Below the pieces are notes generated by a model, which did not search any database, had not been told where the DNA came from, and saw only the letters and a list, made by a program, of their open reading frames with translations. A stretch of 64,000 nucleotides of DNA from Oceanospirillales bacterium. Lineage in GTDB: Bacteria; Pseudomonadota; Gammaproteobacteria; Pseudomonadales; Balneatricaceae. The stretch covers positions 17,403 to 81,402 of the forward strand of contig JAAEYW010000022.1 of assembly GCA_018223185.1 (NCBI GenBank), written 5' to 3'. Positions 1-9,220 of the stretch are shown in pieces; position 1 is the first letter of the stretch; each line of letters starts with the position of its first letter. The position numbers and the translations under genes are program-made.

Positions 1-556
1 TATTCCACAGGTTGACGCTATCTTCTCTGCAACCCGTAAATGCGGACTTGCTGAAGACGTAAACACCTGGGCAGATGTCGGTGCGACAGGGGCAATCGCA
101 GCTCAGGGCTTCCAGGTTTTCGGCCGTAACTCAGTATCCGGTACTTACGGTTACTTCAAGAAGAAAGCACTGTGTAAAGGTGACTTCCGTAACAACGTAA
201 ACGAGCAGCCAGGATCCGCTTCTGTTGTACAGTCAGTATCTACTTCCCTGAACGGTATCGGTTACTCAGGTATCGGTTACAAAACCTCGTCTGTTCGCGC
301 ACTGGCTCTGACAAAGAAAGCCGGCACGCCTTTCGTAGAAGCAACTCCAGAGAACGCACTGAATGGCTCTTATCCTCTGGCGCGTGCCCTGTATGTCTAC
401 ATCAATAAGAAACCAGGTCAGGATCTGGCACCTCTTGAGCGTGAATTCCTGAAGATGGTAATGTCTAAAGTAGGTCAGGAAGTGGTTGTGAAAGATGGTT
501 ACATTCCACTGCCTGCATCACTGGTTGAAAAGCAGATGAAGGAACTGGGCCTGTAA
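1..556 (+). CDS. pstS: Phosphate ABC transporter substrate-binding protein PstS (3' part)
   Basis: The window opens inside this gene; the reading frame starts at base 2 and ends at a TAA at 554-556, giving about 184 C-terminal residues. The fragment has the features of a PstS-type periplasmic phosphate-binding protein: a [12 protein letters not shown] stretch, a [17 protein letters not shown] stretch and a C-terminal [13 protein letters not shown] segment followed by DGYIPLP. In this family the protein captures phosphate in the periplasm and delivers it to PstCA. It lies directly upstream of pstC but is separated from it by a terminator and a Pho box, so pstS is probably expressed at higher level than the permease genes. 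The N-terminus and signal peptide are outside the window. Confidence 0.93.
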   Translation, partial: IPQVDAIFSATRKCGLAEDVNTWADVGATGAIAAQGFQVFGRNSVSGTYGYFKKKALCKGDFRNNVNEQPGSASVVQSVSTSLNGIGYSGIGYKTSSVRALALTKKAGTPFVEATPENALNGSYPLARALYVYINKKPGQDLAPLEREFLKMVMSKVGQEVVVKDGYIPLPASLVEKQMKELGL

Positions 557-623
557 TACAGACCTGCTACCCGGGAATTACTGAGCGACGCCCAGCGCGT
601 CGACACAGCAAGATCCATCTGAA

Positions 624-650
624 AGAGGAGCCCCCGGGCTCCTTTTTTTC
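624..650 (+). terminator. Rho-independent terminator after pstS
   Basis: An AGGAGCCC arm (626-633) pairs with GGGCTCCT (636-643) and runs directly into a tract of seven T residues. It follows pstS and precedes the Pho box of pstC, so it probably limits read-through from pstS into the permease genes. Confidence 0.85.
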
Positions 651-673
651 GTCTGTAGCGCTTTATTACAGCG

Positions 674-706
674 CTGTAACATATCTGTCATAAACTACGT
701 TTATCT
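674..706 (+). promoter_or_regulatory. Pho box and promoter of pstCAB-phoU
   Basis: CTGTAAC (674-680), the 4-nt spacer ATAT and CTGTCAT (685-691) form two direct 7-mers with 11-nt periodicity, an almost ideal PhoB binding site. A TTATCT element at 701-706 sits at the distance expected of a -10 box in PhoB-activated promoters, where the Pho box replaces the -35. This gives the permease genes their own phosphate-starvation promoter separate from that of pstS. Confidence 0.85.
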
Positions 707-741
707 TTGCGCCATAACTTTTATCATTGTAGAAATATGTC

Positions 742-3018
742 ATGAATATTGAGAACAACTCCGTTATTCCTGATCTGGATTTTAACTCACCAGCAGCACG
801 TCGTAGCCGGAAATTTCGCGCTTTTAAAGATAAAACTGCATCCGTGGGTATTGGTCTGGGTGGTGTCAGCGTAATCATCGCGATCCTTTTGATCTTTTTC
901 TACCTTCTTTATGAAGTAATACCGATGTTCCGTGGAGCTGAAGTCGAGCCCTGGAAACATAATGAGCAGGTTGTTGAACCTTATGCCGTTCCTGGCTCAG
1001 GAAAAACCCTCTACATGGCGATGGAAGAGCAGGCCGAGATAGGCTTAAGGGTTTCTGATCTGGGCGAGCTTAACTTTTTCAACACCCTGACGGGTGAATT
1101 AATGAAAACGGTTCAGGTCCCTCTGCCAGCCGGAACCAGCATTACCAGCTTTGCCCTGGCCTCAGAGAACAGCCACTCTTTTGCACTGGGTCTGAGTAAC
1201 GGCCAGGCTCTGGTCTTCAAACATGAATATAAGTCCACCTACCCCGGTGGCGAGCGGGTGATATTACCCACGATCACGTATCCACTGGGAGAAGCGCCTA
1301 TCGACGTCGCGCCGGTCGCCCTGAATCTACTGGCGTTCAATGGCTCTGAGGGTAACTTTGCGCTGATTGGTGGCACACAACAAAACATGCAGGCAGTGTT
1401 TATCTCTCAAACAGAGAACCTGTTTACCGGCGACGTTGAGCTTGAACAAACCACCACAGCACTACCAGATCTGGGTATCAAGATTAGAAAAATGCTGATG
1501 ATGCCTGACCTGGCCTGGCTATTGGTTGCCGGGGAAAGTGGCAAAATGGAAGTTATCAATCTGCGTGACCGTGACGCACCGGTTATCACACAGGTGCTGG
1601 ATGCATCATCCAGCAAGATCACAACCTTTGACCTGTTACTCGGCGGAAACGCAATCCTGATTGGCAATGAAAAGGGTCAAATCTCCCAATGGTTTCTGGT
1701 CAGAAACGATCAGGGGGAGTGGCTGATGACTAAAATCCGCGAGTTCGAAACCGGCCATTCACCGGTGATTGATCTTGCCATTGAGCATCGTCGTAAAGGG
1801 TTTGTCACTATCGATGCGGCTGGCGACCTGCGCATATTCAATAGCACCGCCAACGTTAATGTCCTGACCCAGAAAGTCGCACAGGCAAATGCCTCCATGA
1901 TCACCCTGGCACCCCGGGCTAACGCAGCGCTAATAGAAGAAGCTGGCAAACTGACCCTGTTGCACATCGATAATGAGCACCCGGAAGTATCCTGGAGCGC
2001 GCTCTGGGGTAAAGTCTGGTATGAGGGTCATGAAAAACCTAAATACGTCTGGCAGTCCTCGGCTGCAAACAATGACTTCGAGCCAAAGTACAGCCTGATG
2101 CCACTGGCATTCGGTACCCTGAAAGCCGCCTTTTATGCAATGATTCTGGCGACTCCGCTGGCGATCTGTGGCGCTATCTATACCGCCTACTTTATGGTGC
2201 CGTCACTGCGGCGCAAGGTGAAACCCTTTATCGAGCTGATGGAAGCACTGCCGACGGTCATCCTCGGGTTTCTGGCGGGCCTCTGGCTAGCCCCCTTCAT
2301 GGAGGAAAACCTGCCGGGCATCTTTGTCACCCTGCTAATGCTACCCGCGGCAATATTAGGCTTTGCCTTCTGCTGGGCACAGATGCCGAAAAAGATTCGC
2401 TGGCTAGTCCCTGACGGCTGGGATGCGCTGCTGCTGATTCCAGTGATTATTCTGGCCACCTGGGGCAGTATTGCCATCAGCCCTGCGCTGGAGCTGGTGT
2501 TATTTGATGGCAATATGCGCCACTGGCTGACTAACGATCTGGGTATCGCTTATGACCAGCGCAACGCAATGGTGATTGGTATTGCGATGGGCTTTGCCGT
2601 TATTCCAACCATCTTCTCGATTACTGAAGATGCGATCTTTGCGGTGCCGAAGCACCTTAGTTACGGATCATTGGCGTTAGGCGCTACCCCATGGCAGACC
2701 CTTACCCGGGTTGTCATGCCAACCGCCAGTCCGGGTATCTTCTCGGCCGTGATGATCGGTATGGGTCGTGCCGTCGGCGAAACCATGATCGTACTGATGG
2801 CGACCGGTAATACGCCGATTATGGATGTCAACATATTCGAGGGGATGCGAACTCTGGCGGCCAACATCGCGGTGGAAATGCCCGAAGCTGAAGTCGCTAG
2901 TACACACTATCGAATCCTGTTCCTGGCTGCCTTTGTGCTGTTTATGTTTACCTTTATGGTAAACACCTTGGCGGAAGTAATCCGTCAGCGACTGCGCAAT
3001 AAATATGGCTCCCTTTAA
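742..3018 (+). CDS. pstC: Phosphate ABC transporter permease PstC, long form
   Basis: The 758-residue protein is one of the two inner-membrane channel subunits of the Pst phosphate importer. A single membrane helix (about residues 36-60) is followed by a large extracytoplasmic region (about 60-440) and then the usual multi-helix permease domain. The permease carries an EAA-type loop for coupling to PstB (SLALGATPWQTL, about residue 640, continuing into VVMPTASPGI). E. coli PstC is only about 320 residues; the long form with a periplasmic insert is known in Pseudomonas and marine gammaproteobacteria, so it is unusual but not new. It is the first gene of a pstC-pstA-pstB-phoU operon under a Pho box. 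The Shine-Dalgarno before the chosen ATG is weak. Confidence 0.95.
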   Translation: MNIENNSVIPDLDFNSPAARRSRKFRAFKDKTASVGIGLGGVSVIIAILLIFFYLLYEVIPMFRGAEVEPWKHNEQVVEPYAVPGSGKTLYMAMEEQAEIGLRVSDLGELNFFNTLTGELMKTVQVPLPAGTSITSFALASENSHSFALGLSNGQALVFKHEYKSTYPGGERVILPTITYPLGEAPIDVAPVALNLLAFNGSEGNFALIGGTQQNMQAVFISQTENLFTGDVELEQTTTALPDLGIKIRKMLMMPDLAWLLVAGESGKMEVINLRDRDAPVITQVLDASSSKITTFDLLLGGNAILIGNEKGQISQWFLVRNDQGEWLMTKIREFETGHSPVIDLAIEHRRKGFVTIDAAGDLRIFNSTANVNVLTQKVAQANASMITLAPRANAALIEEAGKLTLLHIDNEHPEVSWSALWGKVWYEGHEKPKYVWQSSAANNDFEPKYSLMPLAFGTLKAAFYAMILATPLAICGAIYTAYFMVPSLRRKVKPFIELMEALPTVILGFLAGLWLAPFMEENLPGIFVTLLMLPAAILGFAFCWAQMPKKIRWLVPDGWDALLLIPVIILATWGSIAISPALELVLFDGNMRHWLTNDLGIAYDQRNAMVIGIAMGFAVIPTIFSITEDAIFAVPKHLSYGSLALGATPWQTLTRVVMPTASPGIFSAVMIGMGRAVGETMIVLMATGNTPIMDVNIFEGMRTLAANIAVEMPEAEVASTHYRILFLAAFVLFMFTFMVNTLAEVIRQRLRNKYGSL

Positions 3019-3044
3019 CCTGAGTTGTTGAGGAAATATACGAT

Positions 3045-4733
3045 ATGAACATCTCAGTAAAAGATTGGTTTAAGTCTGGCTCACCCTGGGTATGGATGAA
3101 TGCCGGGGCGGTAGCCATCAGTATTATTATGGTTGTAGGCCTGCTGGGCCTGATCGCAGTACGGGGTCTGAGCCACTTCTGGCCAGCGGATATTCTCCAG
3201 GGTACTTATACCCAGAATGGAGAAACCCGTACCATCACCGGTGAAGTCGTTGAAACCAGTGACGTATTGACTCTGCAGCTGATCGAAGCGGGTATTGATC
3301 TTCCCGAAGACAACGAGTTCTCTACCCGGCATCTGCTGAAAATTGGTAACCGTGATGTCTATGGTTCTGATTTCACCTGGGTACTGGAAGACTTTTTATC
3401 CGACCAGTCTCGTCCCGAAATGCTGTTTACCGCGGAACGACGCGAATGGGGAAACCTCTACGGTTATCTGCGTAGCATAAAAGAGTCCGGCAATGAGGTC
3501 GCTCGTTACGAAGGCTATGAGCCTTCCTCCGAGTATCTGGCCCTGTGGGATAACCTACAAGCGCGGATTCAACGGGCTCTGGATATTCACGAAGATATTC
3601 TCCAGATAGAGAAACACGAGATCGGCGCAATTAACTATGAATTGGAGCGCCTGCGTCTTAAAGAGCGCAGCCTGCAACTCAAAAACATCACTGAAACGGC
3701 GCCTTTTGCTAAAATTGAGCAGCGTCGTAAAGAACTGGACGATGAGTATGAGGATTTACAGCAGCGCCTGCTAGACCTCTACGCCGAGATTAACCGGGAC
3801 TCGATGACAGCAGAAGTTGCCAACGGTAAAATTGTTGAGGTGCAGCTGGCAAAAGTCGTTCGCGCTTTCCGGCCTAACGCTATGGGTATCGGTCAGAAGA
3901 GCCTTCACTATGCGGCTAAACTCTGGGAATTTGTCAGCGAAGATCCACGTGAGGCTAATACAGAAGGCGGGATTTTCCCGGCGATCTTTGGCACGGTGAT
4001 GATGGTTCTGTTGATGTCTCTGCTGGTGACGCCATTTGGCGTTATCGCGGCGGTTTATCTGCGGGAATACGCCAAACAGGGATTTATCACCCGTCTGATC
4101 CGTATCGCGGTGAACAATCTGGCAGGCGTGCCTTCTATCGTCTACGGTGTATTTGGTCTGGGCTTCTTTGTCTACTTCCTTGGCGGTAACATTGATGACC
4201 TGTTCTTCCCCGAAGCCAAGCCCGCACCCACTTTTGGTACCCCGGGTCTGATGTGGGCCTCTCTGACGCTGGCATTGCTGACCGTGCCGGTCGTGATCGT
4301 TGCGACTGAAGAGGGACTCAGCCGTATACCCCGCTCGGTTCGCGAGGGTAGCCTGGCACTGGGAGCAACCAAATTTGAAACCCTGATGAAGGTTGTGCTG
4401 CCGATGGCAAGCCCGGCCATGATGACCGGCGTCATCCTGGCAATCGCCCGTGCGGCAGGCGAAGTAGCACCACTGATGCTGGTGGGTGTGGTGAAGCTGG
4501 CACCCAGCCTGCCGCTGGATGGTAACTATCCGTTTATCCATCTGGATCAGAAATTTATGCACCTGGGCTTCCATATCTATGATGTGGGTTTCCAGAGCCC
4601 TAACGTTGAAGCTGCACGGCCATTGGTATATGCCACCGCCCTGCTGTTGGTGGCGGTCATCGCATTGCTGAACATGTCAGCGATTGCAATCCGTAACCAC
4701 CTGCGAGAAAAATACAAAGCACTGGAAATGTAA
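3045..4733 (+). CDS. pstA: Phosphate ABC transporter permease PstA, long form
   Basis: The second channel subunit of the Pst importer has 562 residues, against roughly 300 for E. coli PstA. An N-terminal membrane helix (about 17-41) is followed by a long extracytoplasmic segment. That segment includes a charged, heptad-like helical part (about 180-250, rich in E, R, K and L) predicted to form a coiled coil. The permease domain starts near residue 310 and has the EAA-type loop SLALGATKFETLMKV at about 435-449 and the following ARAAGEVAPLML. It starts 26 bases after pstC behind a GAGG ribosome site. The matching enlargement of PstC and PstA suggests that their periplasmic parts work together, which is an inference. 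A decayed copy of its 3' end lies just downstream. Confidence 0.95.
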   Translation: MNISVKDWFKSGSPWVWMNAGAVAISIIMVVGLLGLIAVRGLSHFWPADILQGTYTQNGETRTITGEVVETSDVLTLQLIEAGIDLPEDNEFSTRHLLKIGNRDVYGSDFTWVLEDFLSDQSRPEMLFTAERREWGNLYGYLRSIKESGNEVARYEGYEPSSEYLALWDNLQARIQRALDIHEDILQIEKHEIGAINYELERLRLKERSLQLKNITETAPFAKIEQRRKELDDEYEDLQQRLLDLYAEINRDSMTAEVANGKIVEVQLAKVVRAFRPNAMGIGQKSLHYAAKLWEFVSEDPREANTEGGIFPAIFGTVMMVLLMSLLVTPFGVIAAVYLREYAKQGFITRLIRIAVNNLAGVPSIVYGVFGLGFFVYFLGGNIDDLFFPEAKPAPTFGTPGLMWASLTLALLTVPVVIVATEEGLSRIPRSVREGSLALGATKFETLMKVVLPMASPAMMTGVILAIARAAGEVAPLMLVGVVKLAPSLPLDGNYPFIHLDQKFMHLGFHIYDVGFQSPNVEAARPLVYATALLLVAVIALLNMSAIAIRNHLREKYKALEM

Positions 4734-4759
4734 GCCATGACGAATATATTGATTCATTC

Positions 4760-4817
4760 ATTGCGATTCGTAACCAGTAGCTTTAACGAACAATACCAAG
4801 CGCTTGAGATGTAAGCC
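4760..4817 (+). pseudogene. Decayed duplicate of the pstA 3' end
   Basis: These 58 bases align with the last codons of pstA (4683-4736). The first part reads IAIRNQ where pstA ends IAIRNH; after a net 4-base insertion that shifts the frame, the second part reads EQYQALEM-stop where pstA reads EKYKALEM-stop. The trailing TAAGCC is also shared. Many of the differences are third-base changes, as expected for a once-coding copy, but in-frame TAG and TAA codons now interrupt it. It occupies most of the gap between pstA and pstB and is probably the tail of a former second pstA or of a replaced allele. Confidence 0.7.
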
Positions 4818-4835
4818 GAACACTAGATAGGTTTA

Positions 4836-5672
4836 ATGATGACTATGGAAGCTAAAACCCATTCAATCGATATTTCCGCGTTGCAGCGCCAGAATCAGAG
4901 CCTGCGCCTGGAAGATGAGACCATTGCCCTGACTGTACGCGATCTCGAGCTGTATTATGGCGAGAAGCGTGCTCTGCACGGCATCAACATGGATATCCCG
5001 CAAAACCGGGTAACCGCATTTATCGGTCCATCCGGTTGCGGTAAATCGACGCTGCTGCGCTGTTTTAACCGGATGAACGATCTGGTCGACAGCTGCCGTA
5101 TCGAGGGCCAGATGAGTCTGTACGGCCACAACATTTATGAGCGCGGAGTCGATGTTGCTGACCTGCGCCGCCGGGTCGGAATGGTGTTCCAGAAGCCGAA
5201 TCCATTCCCCAAAAGTATCTATGAAAACGTTGCCTACGGCCTGCGTATTCAGGGGATCAACAAAAAGCGTGTCATCGACGAAACCGTCGAGTGGGCATTG
5301 AAATCTGCTGCACTGTGGGATGAAGTAAAAGACCGCCTGCACGAAAGTGCCCTGGGCATGTCCGGCGGACAACAGCAGCGTCTGGTTATTGCCCGGACGA
5401 TCGCAGTAAAGCCTGAAGTGCTGCTGCTGGATGAGCCGGCATCAGCGCTTGACCCGATCTCTACTCTGAAAATCGAAGAGCTGATCAATGAGCTGAAAAA
5501 AGATTTCACCATTGTAATCGTAACCCATAACATGCAGCAGGCAGCCCGGGTTTCTGATTACACTGCATTTATGTATATGGGCGATCTGATCGAGTTTGGT
5601 GTAACAGACCATCTGTTCACCAACCCCGCGAAAAAACAAACAGAAGACTACATTACCGGTCGTTACGGTTAA
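4836..5672 (+). CDS. pstB: Phosphate ABC transporter ATP-binding protein PstB
   Basis: The cytoplasmic ATPase powers phosphate import through PstCA. The 278-residue product has Walker [10 protein letters not shown] at 64-72, the PstB-specific [10 protein letters not shown]-loop region near 118-125, the signature MSGGQQQR at 175-182, Walker B LLLDEP at 196-201 and the C-terminal [13 protein letters not shown] typical of PstB. About 25 extra N-terminal residues precede the first beta strand compared with E. coli PstB. Two ATGs overlap (4836 and 4839) and a third lies at 4845; the first was taken, with a weak AGATAGG upstream. It lies between the pstA remnant and phoU in the Pho-controlled operon. 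Confidence 0.95.
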   Translation: MMTMEAKTHSIDISALQRQNQSLRLEDETIALTVRDLELYYGEKRALHGINMDIPQNRVTAFIGPSGCGKSTLLRCFNRMNDLVDSCRIEGQMSLYGHNIYERGVDVADLRRRVGMVFQKPNPFPKSIYENVAYGLRIQGINKKRVIDETVEWALKSAALWDEVKDRLHESALGMSGGQQQRLVIARTIAVKPEVLLLDEPASALDPISTLKIEELINELKKDFTIVIVTHNMQQAARVSDYTAFMYMGDLIEFGVTDHLFTNPAKKQTEDYITGRYG

Positions 5673-5688
5673 TTAGGGGAGAACTATA

Positions 5689-6423
5689 ATGAGTTACGAA
5701 CAGGACCGTCATAGCAATCACATCTCCCAGAGCTTCAATGAAGAGCTGGAGCAGATCCGTACAGAATTGCTAACCATGGGAGGCCTCGTTGAGCGTCAGC
5801 TGAGTGACGCGGTTAATGCACTGGTAGCCGGTGATACAGAGCAGGCAGAGCAGGCCCGTAAGAGCGACCAGTCGATCAATGATATGGAGATGATGATTGA
5901 TGAGCAGTGCACACTGATCATCGCGCGGCGTCAGCCAGCCGCAGCCGACCTGCGTCTGATTATCTCGGTCAGTAAAGCCACCAGCGACCTTGAGCGGATT
6001 GGCGATGAGACCAGTCGGATCTGCCGCTACGCCATTGAGCTGGCCAATGATGGCAAAAACGTCCGCGGTTATCAGGAGGTTCGCCATATCGGTAATCTGG
6101 TACGCGATATGCTGCAAAACTGTCTCACGGCGTTTGCCCGCAGTGATGCAGAGATGGCGTATAAGGTGGCTAAGCAGGACAAAGAGGTGGATTCAGAGTA
6201 CCGCACCGCGATGCGCTCACTGATGACCTACATGATGGAAGATCCCCGCTATATCACCAGTATCATGAACGTTATGTGGATACTGCGTGGCCTGGAGCGG
6301 ATTGGCGATCATGCCCGCAATATGGCAGAACACCTGATCTATCTGGTCAGTGGCACCGACGTTCGCCATAGCAGTCTGAAAGATATTAAACGTACTGTTC
6401 GCGAAGTTGAGCAGAAAAAATAA
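5689..6423 (+). CDS. phoU: Phosphate signalling protein PhoU
   Basis: PhoU links the Pst transporter to the PhoR kinase and keeps the Pho response off when phosphate is plentiful. The 244-residue protein shows the two tandem three-helix PhoU repeats, each with its metal-binding motif: DLERIGDETSRI in the first and GLERIGDHARNMAE in the second. It starts 16 bases after pstB behind a strong GGGGAG ribosome site and is the last gene of the operon, followed by a terminator. The length matches the family. Confidence 0.97.
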   Translation: MSYEQDRHSNHISQSFNEELEQIRTELLTMGGLVERQLSDAVNALVAGDTEQAEQARKSDQSINDMEMMIDEQCTLIIARRQPAAADLRLIISVSKATSDLERIGDETSRICRYAIELANDGKNVRGYQEVRHIGNLVRDMLQNCLTAFARSDAEMAYKVAKQDKEVDSEYRTAMRSLMTYMMEDPRYITSIMNVMWILRGLERIGDHARNMAEHLIYLVSGTDVRHSSLKDIKRTVREVEQKK

Positions 6424-6440
6424 ACGGCTTACTTCAGCAG

Positions 6441-6478
6441 ATATTAAAAAGGCAGCTTCAAGCTGCCTTTTTAATATC
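6441..6478. terminator. Bidirectional terminator after phoU
   Basis: A long near-perfect hairpin has the core AAAAAGGCAGCTT (6446-6458) pairing with AAGCTGCCTTTTT (6460-6472), extended by ATATT/AATAT flanks. Because the stem ends in A on one side and T on the other it can work for both strands. It ends the phoU operon and faces the minus-strand sequence beyond. Confidence 0.88.
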
Positions 6479-6494
6479 TGAATTTTATGTGGCC

Positions 6495-6788
6495 TCAGCG
6501 ACTTAACTCTGAAATTCGCAGAGCGATCTTACCCCCACTGACAGGCTGAGCGGTAAGCTCCAGACCATTCGCCTGATATCTGCCGGTATTCTTCAGTTCA
6601 GCCATAACCTCAGATGGAAGATTCCCACCGCTCCAGCCGGGTGCTATCTGCTTCATCGAGAGCAGGAAAACCGCATCAAGATCCCACAAGTCACCCTTCA
6701 TATCACACACAGCTTCACCGGCTTTACGCGGTTTATTACTCCGGCCCCCCAGCCCTCCCTGGGGTTGCCTCTTTAGATCAACTGACAC
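6495..6788 (-). CDS. Doubtful small hypothetical protein
   Basis: A 97-residue minus-strand frame opens at a GTG (6788) and ends next to the phoU terminator, convergent with phoU. I recognise no family. The C-terminal half (residues 50-97) reads like an ordinary soluble protein with alternating hydrophobic residues, while the N-terminus is rich in G, R, P and Q. A GGTGGA stretch lies three bases upstream of the GTG, which is too close for a good ribosome site. A stop codon lies six codons upstream in frame, so it is not a longer gene. It may be a degraded remnant; without it the region 6480-7000 holds no gene. Confidence 0.25.
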   Translation of the reverse strand: MSVDLKRQPQGGLGGRSNKPRKAGEAVCDMKGDLWDLDAVFLLSMKQIAPGWSGGNLPSEVMAELKNTGRYQANGLELTAQPVSGGKIALRISELSR

Positions 6789-7002
6789 GCTTCCACCCTG
6801 TATTCATTAGATTCAATTGCGCTTACATCATCATTTGCTTTAGTTCTGTCTGTCGCTAATGAATTTTAACTTAATTAAAAATCAGGTTGTACTACGTATT
6901 TAATGATTTACAAATAAACAGGAGGCTGTGGGCTTAACTAAGCGGGAGCAAAAGCACCCCCTATAATTCGGCACCGTAAAATCAAGCGCACGGATAACGG
7001 AA

Positions 7003-7578
7003 TTAGCAGTAATCCGCAAAGGGGGGAAATCGTGCAATAAGTCCTTCCCGACCCAACTCCCGCAGCAGTCTGATGTTACGCTCCGGAATCTGTTCCGGAT
7101 TAGCATAGTGGGTCAGCGCACGGCTCATCTCAGCCTCTCTGATGATATGAAAGGCAGGCCAGGGGGAACGATTGCTCCAGTGGCTCAGATCGTCTTCAGG
7201 AACCCCTGCAAAGCGATACGCCGGGTGGAAGCTGGCCAGTTGAAGCACGCCTTCCAGGCCGGCCTGTTCCAGTAGCTCTTCAAACAGGCGCAGATGATCC
7301 AGATAATCGTAAAAATCTTCCAGTCCGGCAGGCACTATAAACAGCGTGGTCGATACCTCATGTTCATCCGCCGCCAGAATCAACTCAATCTCAGCCATGA
7401 AAGCCGCAACCAGAGACTCTCCCCCCTGCGCCTCCGTCACTGCATAACGCAAAGAGTTATCTCTCACCACCGGTGCAGCAAACGGGCACAGGCTCAGCCC
7501 GACAACCATCGTTTCCACCCACTGACGGGTGATCTTTTCTACCTCGACGGGCGAATAGCCCGAATATGCTTTACTCAT
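7003..7578 (-). CDS. DUF1415 family protein
   Basis: The 191-residue soluble protein matches the DUF1415 family, recognisable from the N-terminal WVETMVVGLSLCPFA (20-34) with its single conserved cysteine and from the later LASFHPAYRFAG and NRSPWPAFHIIRE segments. The biochemical role of the family is not known; it is widespread in proteobacteria and cyanobacteria. It is transcribed away from ubiC and stands alone. No signal peptide or membrane segment is visible. The ATG at 7578 gives the N-terminus expected of the family. Confidence 0.85.
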   Translation of the reverse strand: MSKAYSGYSPVEVEKITRQWVETMVVGLSLCPFAAPVVRDNSLRYAVTEAQGGESLVAAFMAEIELILAADEHEVSTTLFIVPAGLEDFYDYLDHLRLFEELLEQAGLEGVLQLASFHPAYRFAGVPEDDLSHWSNRSPWPAFHIIREAEMSRALTHYANPEQIPERNIRLLRELGREGLIARFPPFADYC

Positions 7579-7670
7579 AAACCTGTACCTGACCCTGAAC
7601 GGCGCTGAAACCGATACTTTTAACTTCGGCTAGGGTACTATACGGCCAGTTTTTTTGCTGAGAAATTATT

Positions 7671-8213
7671 GTGCCTGCCGCTCTGAGTCAGAACAGTTTT
7701 GCTACCCGCTGGTATACCCTCAAACGCCCTGCAGCAACCGATGCGCCATTGGTCTGGCGCAGATGGTTACTCGACCGGGGGTCGTTAACTCAGCATCTGG
7801 TGCAGGCCAGCCAGGGTCAGTTCAGAGTGGACGTTGTGCGCCAGTTATGGGGCCGGCCCAGTCGATCGGAAGCCCGGGCGCTGAATATTGACCCGCGACA
7901 AAGAGTGCTGATCCGGGAGGTCCGGTTGCTTGGCCATGATCAGCCCTGGGTATTTGCCCGCACCATCATCCCCGCCTCGACGCTGACAGGGAAACAGCGA
8001 AAACTTAACGGGCTGGGGTGCCGCTCTCTGGGCTCTGTCCTGTTTAGCGATCCAACCATGAAGCGCGGCCCGCTGCAGGTGAGTCGTCTGACGCTGAGCA
8101 GCGGCGAAATAACTTGGGCGCGACGCTCTTTGTTCTACCTGGCCAATAAACCACTACTGGTTACCGAGGTTTTCCTGCCTGCCCTGCAGCAGGTACACTA
8201 CCGTAATAAATGA
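7671..8213 (+). CDS. ubiC: Chorismate lyase UbiC
   Basis: UbiC splits chorismate into 4-hydroxybenzoate and pyruvate, the first committed step of ubiquinone synthesis. The 180-residue product shows the family pattern: [13 protein letters not shown] near the N-terminus, a central LIREVRLLG with the arginine expected to bind substrate, [16 protein letters not shown] and the C-terminal [12 protein letters not shown] containing the conserved glutamate. The start is a GTG at 7671; no better ATG precedes the conserved region. It is 16 bases upstream of ubiA, and the two form a short operon as in many gammaproteobacteria. Confidence 0.92.
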   Translation: MPAALSQNSFATRWYTLKRPAATDAPLVWRRWLLDRGSLTQHLVQASQGQFRVDVVRQLWGRPSRSEARALNIDPRQRVLIREVRLLGHDQPWVFARTIIPASTLTGKQRKLNGLGCRSLGSVLFSDPTMKRGPLQVSRLTLSSGEITWARRSLFYLANKPLLVTEVFLPALQQVHYRNK

Positions 8214-8229
8214 ATTCGGATCGATCTCT

Positions 8230-9120
8230 ATGCAATTGGGTACACAGATAATCAACCCCGTCTGGCAACAAAAGCTCAAAGCCTGTGGTGAACTTATGCG
8301 GGTAAATAAACCGATCGGTACCTACCTGCTACTCTGGCCTGCTCTATGGGCGTTGTGGATTGCCGCCGATGGGATTCCGCCGGTCAGTTTACTGATTATA
8401 TTTGGCCTGGGAACATTTCTGATGCGTTCAGCCGGCTGTGTCATTAACGACTTTGCCGATCGCAAGATTGATGGCCATGTAAAGCGCACGGCTCAACGTC
8501 CGCTTCCCGCCGGGAGAATCTCTGCTAAAGAGACGCTGATACTATTTGCCGCACTGCTAGCCGCCTCATTTGTGCTGGTACTGTTCACCAATCAGCTGAC
8601 TATCTGGCTGTCCGTCGTTGCGGTGGCACTGGCATCCTGTTATCCCTTTATGAAACGCTATACCCATCTGCCTCAGGTTGTACTCGGCATGGCATTTTCC
8701 TGGGCGATACCTATGGCGTTCAGTGCCACCCTGAATGAGGTGCCAAAAATCGCCTGGCTGATCTATATCGCCGCCATTCTCTGGATCATCACCTATGACA
8801 CCATGTACGCGATGGTCGACAGGGACGATGATATCCGTATCGGCGTGAAATCCACCGCCGTGCTGTTTGGCGACATGGATAAAACCATTGTCGGCCTGTT
8901 GCAGCTGCTGACGCTGGCAATTTTCATCATGCTGGGTATCAATCTGAGTCTGTCTTTCTGGTTTTATCTTGGTGTAGCGGTGATGGGCGGATTCTTTGTC
9001 TACCAGCAATACCTGATCCGGGAGCGTCAGCGGGAGGCGTGTTTCACCGCATTTCTGAACAACAATTACGCGGGGATGGCGGTTTTTATCGGTTTATTTA
9101 TCCATTATCTGGCAACCTGA
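8230..9120 (+). CDS. ubiA: 4-hydroxybenzoate polyprenyltransferase UbiA
   Basis: UbiA is an integral inner-membrane prenyltransferase that attaches the polyprenyl tail to 4-hydroxybenzoate. The 296-residue protein has the first aspartate-rich motif NDFADRKID (73-81), followed by [12 protein letters not shown], and the second motif [12 protein letters not shown] (about 190-201); both bind the Mg-diphosphate of the prenyl donor. Eight or nine hydrophobic segments are apparent. It uses the 4-hydroxybenzoate made by UbiC, the product of the preceding gene. The Pho box of phoB starts only 26 bases after its stop. Confidence 0.96.
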   Translation: MQLGTQIINPVWQQKLKACGELMRVNKPIGTYLLLWPALWALWIAADGIPPVSLLIIFGLGTFLMRSAGCVINDFADRKIDGHVKRTAQRPLPAGRISAKETLILFAALLAASFVLVLFTNQLTIWLSVVAVALASCYPFMKRYTHLPQVVLGMAFSWAIPMAFSATLNEVPKIAWLIYIAAILWIITYDTMYAMVDRDDDIRIGVKSTAVLFGDMDKTIVGLLQLLTLAIFIMLGINLSLSFWFYLGVAVMGGFFVYQQYLIRERQREACFTAFLNNNYAGMAVFIGLFIHYLAT

Positions 9121-9146
9121 TGACAAATACCCTTACACAGGACGCT

Positions 9147-9182
9147 TTGTCATATTTCTGTAACAGTTTCATAATCTAATAT
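9147..9182 (+). promoter_or_regulatory. Pho box and promoter of phoBR
   Basis: TTGTCAT (9147-9153), spacer ATTT and CTGTAAC (9158-9164) form a PhoB site; a further partial unit TCATAAT follows at 9169. TAATCT (9172-9177) or TAATAT (9177-9182) can serve as the -10. It lies 57 bases before the phoB ATG and indicates autoregulation of phoBR. Confidence 0.8.
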
Positions 9183-9220
9183 GACCGTCTTAATACATAA
9201 AATAAATGAGGTGATTGGTC

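Noticed and set aside
3771..4574. Long 267-codon minus-strand frame inside pstA
   Set aside because: It lies fully antisense to the conserved pstA permease domain, has a composition rich in H, Q and R and no recognisable motif, so it is a shadow frame.
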